DNA from: an uncultured Candidatus Melainabacteria bacterium
GTDB taxonomy: Bacteria; Cyanobacteriota; Vampirovibrionia; Gastranaerophilales; Gastranaerophilaceae
Length of the DNA: 9,486 nucleotides
Direction: 5' to 3'
NCBI GenBank assembly: GCA_946186335.1
Contig: CAMHMW010000064.1
Span: 1-9,486, forward strand
Shown here: positions 6,044-9,486 of the stretch, piece by piece
Numbering within the stretch: position 1 is the first letter of the stretch
How the letters are laid out: each line of letters begins with the position of its first letter
The notes under the pieces: model-generated
The model's database searches: none
The model's input: only the letters and a program-made list of their open reading frames with translations
Told to the model about the DNA's origin: nothing
Made by a program: the position numbers and the translations under genes

Positions 6044-6694
6044 TTAATAATACATCGGCGGAAAATCAATAATTTGAACCTTTCTTTCATTACCTTCCGC
6101 TTTTAATTGTTTTTCAAATTCTTTTTTCATTTTTGCAAAAGTTCTTTCATCCTTGGTTTTTGGAGAAAATAACCTGTAAAAAAAATACTTGCGGCAATTT
6201 TTTCTGGACATTTCCGCAATATCACGAGGCACATTTCTGAATTTCAGGAGCGGAATAAGTTTATATGCGTCAAAATTTTCAACCGCAACTTTTGCAAACT
6301 CTTTTTCTGCCTCTCTTGCCTCTTTGAACTTTCCAATATTTACATATACCATAAGCAGTCTTTGCTGTTCAAAAACCTTGCTAACCTTCAACTGCATCTG
6401 ATATAATTCTGATTTTTGCATTCCGTCAGAAATCGCCATATTTGCGGCTTCCACAAAATTTTGTTCATTTTTGCGGACAATATAGGAATTTGCCTTTTCT
6501 ACATTTGCCCTCAGAGAAATTGTTTTTCGGCTTTTGCTCTGTTCCACAAACAAATCAAACGGCAAATCCTTAATCATCTGCTCCAAAACAGGTTTGTGAC
6601 GGCTGAAAAGATAATTCTGAGCCGTACTTATTTTATTTTTAACAAATACATTCCCTTCAAAACTCCGGTTAACCGAAACTTTTTTTACGTCCAT
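6044..6694 (-). CDS. Unknown Lys-rich helical protein, 216 aa
   Basis: I do not recognise this family. There is no signal peptide or membrane segment, and the protein is basic and largely helical. Residues about 113-150 (LLMVYVNIGKFKEAREAEKEF) read like one TPR-type helical hairpin, but one unit is not enough to call the family. The C-terminal part (160-205) is strongly basic, and the end IIDFPPMYY is aromatic and hydrophobic. The ATG follows the stop of the exported TrbI-like gene after only 2 nt with no strong Shine-Dalgarno, so translation is probably coupled. The RTX gene follows 37 nt later. A chaperone or accessory role for the neighbouring exported proteins is conceivable but not shown. 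Confidence 0.8.
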   Translation of the reverse strand: MDVKKVSVNRSFEGNVFVKNKISTAQNYLFSRHKPVLEQMIKDLPFDLFVEQSKSRKTISLRANVEKANSYIVRKNEQNFVEAANMAISDGMQKSELYQMQLKVSKVFEQQRLLMVYVNIGKFKEAREAEKEFAKVAVENFDAYKLIPLLKFRNVPRDIAEMSRKNCRKYFFYRLFSPKTKDERTFAKMKKEFEKQLKAEGNERKVQIIDFPPMYY

Positions 6695-6696
6695 AT

Positions 6697-7857
6697 TTAA
6701 AAATCCAATTCCATAAAATCATCGTCTTTTTTGTAACTGCGTTTCTTTGTCCTTACCTTTGCATTTTTTATACGGCTCTTTTCGGGAATTTTTCTGTACG
6801 CATTATCCACCGAAACCTTTGTAATAACCTTGCTGTTTTTTCTGTCATAAAAAGTAAGCCAAAATTTGCGGTTCACGTTATCCACAGCAAAAGACACATC
6901 CGTTGCTATCTTTTCCCCAGGTCTTATCTGACGGAACATAAGTTTTGTATTTCCGAAAATTGACGGACTGAACTTTGCATTGTAATCATTCACAAGCGCC
7001 ATATCAAAACCCGAAAGAGTTTTATCCGACATATTTGAAATCAATACGGAAAGAGTAATTGTATTTAATTCTCCAAACGGGTCTTCTTCGTGCTTTACGT
7101 CATTTATACTTATTTTCAGACCGTCATAAAGAATTTCCTCCTGTTTTAGCGCTTCTTCTTTGTAAACAGGCAAATCAATCGGTGTTCCGATACGGACTTT
7201 AATTTCATCCCCCGGAGCAATTAACACATGGTTGCCCTTTCTCAACAGAGCAATTCCAAGCCCTGCAACTCCGCCTATTGCAGCACCGCCGGCAAGAGTA
7301 TAACCCTGAGATGCGATAGCCGCTTCAATACCGAGCCAGTTTAGTGCCATCAAACCGCCAACAGCACCACCCGCAACCGTCATACCGACATCCTGCGCCA
7401 CAACCTTTGCACCCGCCGCAACAGGATGAAGTTTTGTTGTCATACTTCCTTCTATCGGAATTTCACGTCCGTCAGGAGTTACAAGATAGTCAAAACTCAA
7501 TTCCATTGTAGCCTCTTTACCCAAACGACCCGGTGCGGTTGTATTCGTAAGTTTTCCGTGAGCGTGAGTACCTTTGGGAATGACAATACCTTTGTTGCTG
7601 TATACATCATCTGTAACTTCCGCAAAAAATTCATCCCCTTCAATCGAAATTGAAGAATCCAACACTTGTGAAACCGTCATGTGGATAACTTCTTTTTTGT
7701 CCAGCGTTTCAATTTTACCGGTAAAAAGTTCTTCCTCAAACTGCTTATACTGATTAGTCTCGGTGACAGAACCCTTTAACGGCTCTGCTGAAAAACCAAG
7801 ACCTGAAAATGATATAATCAAAATTAAAGATAATAACAAACTAAATATTCTTTTCAT
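6697..7857 (-). CDS. Exported protein with TrbI/VirB10-like beta region, glycine zipper and Ig-like C-terminus
   Basis: The start is set at the ATG at 7857, giving 386 residues. A classic signal peptide follows at once (MKRIFSLLLSLILI..., cleavage after FSA, residue 24). The TTG at 7914 overlaps the previous gene and would bury the signal. Residues 57-140 (VSQVLDSSIS...IPKGTHAHGKL...LVTPDGREIPIEG) resemble the beta-barrel segment of TrbI/VirB10 proteins. Residues 150-206 are glycine-zipper-like (AGGAVGGLMAL, LAGGAAIGGVAGLGIALL) and could insert in or span a membrane; the next stretch, APGDEIKVRIGTPIDLPV, again looks VirB10-like. Residues 245-350 (TITLSVLISNMSDKTLSGF...RPGEKIATDVSF) resemble the Ig-like fold of DUF4352-type domains. 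The tail is Lys/Arg-rich. No other type IV secretion gene is present, so an envelope-structural role is more likely than conjugation; this is inference. Confidence 0.8.
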   Translation of the reverse strand: MKRIFSLLLSLILIISFSGLGFSAEPLKGSVTETNQYKQFEEELFTGKIETLDKKEVIHMTVSQVLDSSISIEGDEFFAEVTDDVYSNKGIVIPKGTHAHGKLTNTTAPGRLGKEATMELSFDYLVTPDGREIPIEGSMTTKLHPVAAGAKVVAQDVGMTVAGGAVGGLMALNWLGIEAAIASQGYTLAGGAAIGGVAGLGIALLRKGNHVLIAPGDEIKVRIGTPIDLPVYKEEALKQEEILYDGLKISINDVKHEEDPFGELNTITLSVLISNMSDKTLSGFDMALVNDYNAKFSPSIFGNTKLMFRQIRPGEKIATDVSFAVDNVNRKFWLTFYDRKNSKVITKVSVDNAYRKIPEKSRIKNAKVRTKKRSYKKDDDFMELDF

Positions 7858-7863
7858 ACTAAG

Positions 7864-7893
7864 ATTATACTCTCCAATTCCGATATGTTTCAA
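7864..7893 (-). promoter_or_regulatory. Strong promoter of the exported-protein gene (leaderless start predicted)
   Basis: On the minus strand, TTGAAA (7893-7888) is separated by 18 bp from a perfect TATAAT (7869-7864). Six bases (CTTAGT) follow, then the ATG at 7857. The predicted start site coincides with the ATG, so the mRNA would have no leader. A GGAG lies 14 nt upstream of the ATG, too far to serve as Shine-Dalgarno and upstream of the predicted transcript. The -35 box sits 1 bp past the glycosyltransferase stop. Confidence 0.75.
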
Positions 7894-7894
7894 A

Positions 7895-9460
7895 TTAATC
7901 CTGATTATTTTCAACTTCCATTGCTAATTCTTCAACAAGGCTGTTAACTTCCGCAGGTTCAAACGAATTACACGTATTCCAAATTGCGGTTGCCTTAGTT
8001 TCTCTCAGCAAAGGACTCGGAAAATCATTGTTACATTCACCTTTTAACATATTTTTACTTCCGTCAATTGAAGATGTATAATATTTACAACAACTGCAAA
8101 TCTTCAATACCAAACCGTAATCATCCATTTTAGATTTCAACTGTTGTAAAGCATCTATCATTCTGAGGTGGGTTGAGGTTGTATATTTTTTATTCTTATA
8201 AATAAAACGAATTTTACACAAATCATTCTCTGTTGAAATAAATTCCAGTTTACAACCCCTGTCGCCGTGTTTTGTCTGAACAAAAACATCAACAGTCAAT
8301 TTATCGGCATCTCTATCGGAATTTGCACCGATTTTTTTCAGCAAATTACGAATCGGCGGGAAGTTCTTTATAATATGACAAATTGAATAAAGCGGATAAA
8401 ACAGTAACATAATAATTTCTTTGTTACTCAGTTTTGCATTGATTAAACTTATGCCAAACACCGCCAAAAGAACTGATGCCGTAAATACAACCGTACTGCA
8501 TTTTACAGCAAAATCATAATGATACGAATAAAAAATCAAAAGTGCATAAGCCGCAATTAAAAACCATACATTCGGATTTAATAACGAACAGATGTGTTCA
8601 ATAAATGCTAAATTTATTGTTTTCAGGTTTTTAAAATTAGTTTTTAAAAGATTAAACCTCTTGGTAATTCTGGGCTTTTTGAAAGACAAATCCTGTCCGT
8701 GCACATAAGACTGGATATTCGGGTTAAACACACACTTATGACCGGTTTGTGAAAGCAACAGACTAAATTCTAACTCATCATTTGTATCGTTAAAATTTAT
8801 GCCATCTGTATCTTCAAGTACTGATTTTTTAAGGATAAACAACCCCGAATCAATCTGAGTTGCAAGCCCTAACAGAGTTCTTGCCTGTTTAAAAAAGTTA
8901 GCCTGATATTTTTTACGAACAGCCTTGATTTTATCAATAATATCAAGGTTTTCTCTGTTAATATTAACTTCTCCCGTTAAGGCATCAGCCCTTGTGAGTG
9001 CAGCATTGACAAGTGTCAGGAAATTGCTGTCAATACTTCTTATACCGTCTATAAAAATATATGTTTCAATGGTTTCGTCTTTTTTTAATTCTTCCAGAAG
9101 CATGGATATAGATTTATTTTTACCCAAAGTTCCGACATCCTGAATATTCAGGACATGGACAAAATTATCGTTTTCAAAAAGTTTTTCGGAACCGTCATTA
9201 CAATCATCAAGAATTGCATAAACCTTAAAATTTGAAAGCGGATAATCCTGCATTTTTAACTGGTTAACCAGATTAGCCAGACAATCCTTGTGATTATGAG
9301 TGTATATTATAACTCCGAAAGTCGTTTTATAATCATCAAATTTTGAATATTTACGTTCCAGATAAAACGGTTTATCTTTAAGGTTTCTCAATGCCAAAAT
9401 CAGCATATAGAACGTATAAATAATCACATAAAGATAAATAATATATAAAATAAATTCCAT
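7895..9460 (-). CDS. Membrane glycosyltransferase family 2 with a C-terminal cysteine-cluster domain
   Basis: The 521-residue protein opens with a membrane segment (residues 3-23). The GT2 GT-A domain spans about 46-270: FGVIIYTHNHKD at the nucleotide-binding start, AILDDCNDGS (82-91), IFIDGIRSID (135-144) at the place of the DxD-like metal site, and NDELEF (227-232) where family members have the E/D-rich acceptor motif. RITKRF at 264-269 lies where processive synthases carry Q/RxxRW. Three further membrane segments follow at about 296-316, 321-340 and 347-365. The family transfers a sugar from a nucleotide-sugar to lipid or polysaccharide acceptors at the inner membrane. Residues 380-521 are an unusual soluble domain with CxxC (455, 458) plus C476 and C497. 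AGGGG about 6 nt before the ATG supports the start. The metal-site motif is atypical, so activity is not certain. The promoter is beyond the window edge. Confidence 0.85.
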   Translation of the reverse strand: MEFILYIIYLYVIIYTFYMLILALRNLKDKPFYLERKYSKFDDYKTTFGVIIYTHNHKDCLANLVNQLKMQDYPLSNFKVYAILDDCNDGSEKLFENDNFVHVLNIQDVGTLGKNKSISMLLEELKKDETIETYIFIDGIRSIDSNFLTLVNAALTRADALTGEVNINRENLDIIDKIKAVRKKYQANFFKQARTLLGLATQIDSGLFILKKSVLEDTDGINFNDTNDELEFSLLLSQTGHKCVFNPNIQSYVHGQDLSFKKPRITKRFNLLKTNFKNLKTINLAFIEHICSLLNPNVWFLIAAYALLIFYSYHYDFAVKCSTVVFTASVLLAVFGISLINAKLSNKEIIMLLFYPLYSICHIIKNFPPIRNLLKKIGANSDRDADKLTVDVFVQTKHGDRGCKLEFISTENDLCKIRFIYKNKKYTTSTHLRMIDALQQLKSKMDDYGLVLKICSCCKYYTSSIDGSKNMLKGECNNDFPSPLLRETKATAIWNTCNSFEPAEVNSLVEELAMEVENNQD

Positions 9461-9464
9461 AATT

Positions 9465-9473
9465 TCCCCTTCT
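9465..9473 (-). promoter_or_regulatory. Ribosome binding site of the glycosyltransferase gene
   Basis: The minus strand reads AGAAGGGGA here, ending 4 nt before the ATG, an adequate Shine-Dalgarno. A TATAGA at 9476-9471 overlaps it, so a promoter with a very short leader cannot be excluded, but its -35 region lies outside the window. Confidence 0.6.
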
Positions 9474-9486
9474 ATACAAATTTTAA

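Noticed and set aside
7858..7914. Longer start (TTG at 7914) for the exported protein
   Set aside because: It overlaps the glycosyltransferase gene, lies upstream of the -10 box and would put 19 residues before an otherwise perfect signal peptide.

Overview
The window is a compact, AT-rich stretch of a bacterial chromosome. Eight complete genes all lie on the minus strand, and the tail of one further gene lies on the plus strand at the left edge. The mix suggests a diderm, non-sporulating anaerobe, possibly gut-associated: an RTX-type calcium-binding protein implies an outer membrane and type I secretion, and a SpoIID/LytB-like protein occurs with no other sporulation gene. A Gastranaerophilales/Vampirovibrionia (non-photosynthetic Cyanobacteriota) origin fits best, but that is inference from gene content and composition, not proof.

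Right block (9460 down to 3913, read leftwards): a membrane glycosyltransferase of family 2 with an unusual cysteine-cluster C-terminal domain; an exported protein with a TrbI/VirB10-like beta region, a glycine-zipper segment and an Ig-like C-terminal domain; an unrecognised 216-residue protein that starts 2 nt after the preceding stop; and a 697-residue RTX protein with a good ribosome binding site. The exported-protein gene has its own strong promoter in the 37-nt gap after the glycosyltransferase gene. The last three genes are probably one transcript.

Middle block (3779 down to 1913): an operon of a BlaI/MecI-type winged-helix repressor, an unknown 128-residue cytoplasmic protein and a secreted serpin-like protein. 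The genes are separated by 2 nt and then overlap by 4 nt. A promoter with an inverted repeat over its -10 box precedes the repressor, which suggests autoregulation. A clear Rho-independent terminator closes the operon. No BlaR1-type sensor is present.

Left block (1850 down to 180): a secreted SpoIID/LytB-like protein with an extra C-terminal domain. Its -10 box starts within 10 nt of the preceding T-tract. A long hairpin shared with the convergent plus-strand gene closes it.

The most unusual signal is at the starts of the two genes encoding the clearest signal peptides. Both have a perfect TATAAT exactly 6 nt before an ATG, with no Shine-Dalgarno sequence, which predicts leaderless mRNAs. 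Other genes in the window use Shine-Dalgarno sequences or translational coupling. No gene-free stretch exceeds 300 bases. I found no tRNA, rRNA, CRISPR array or insertion sequence.
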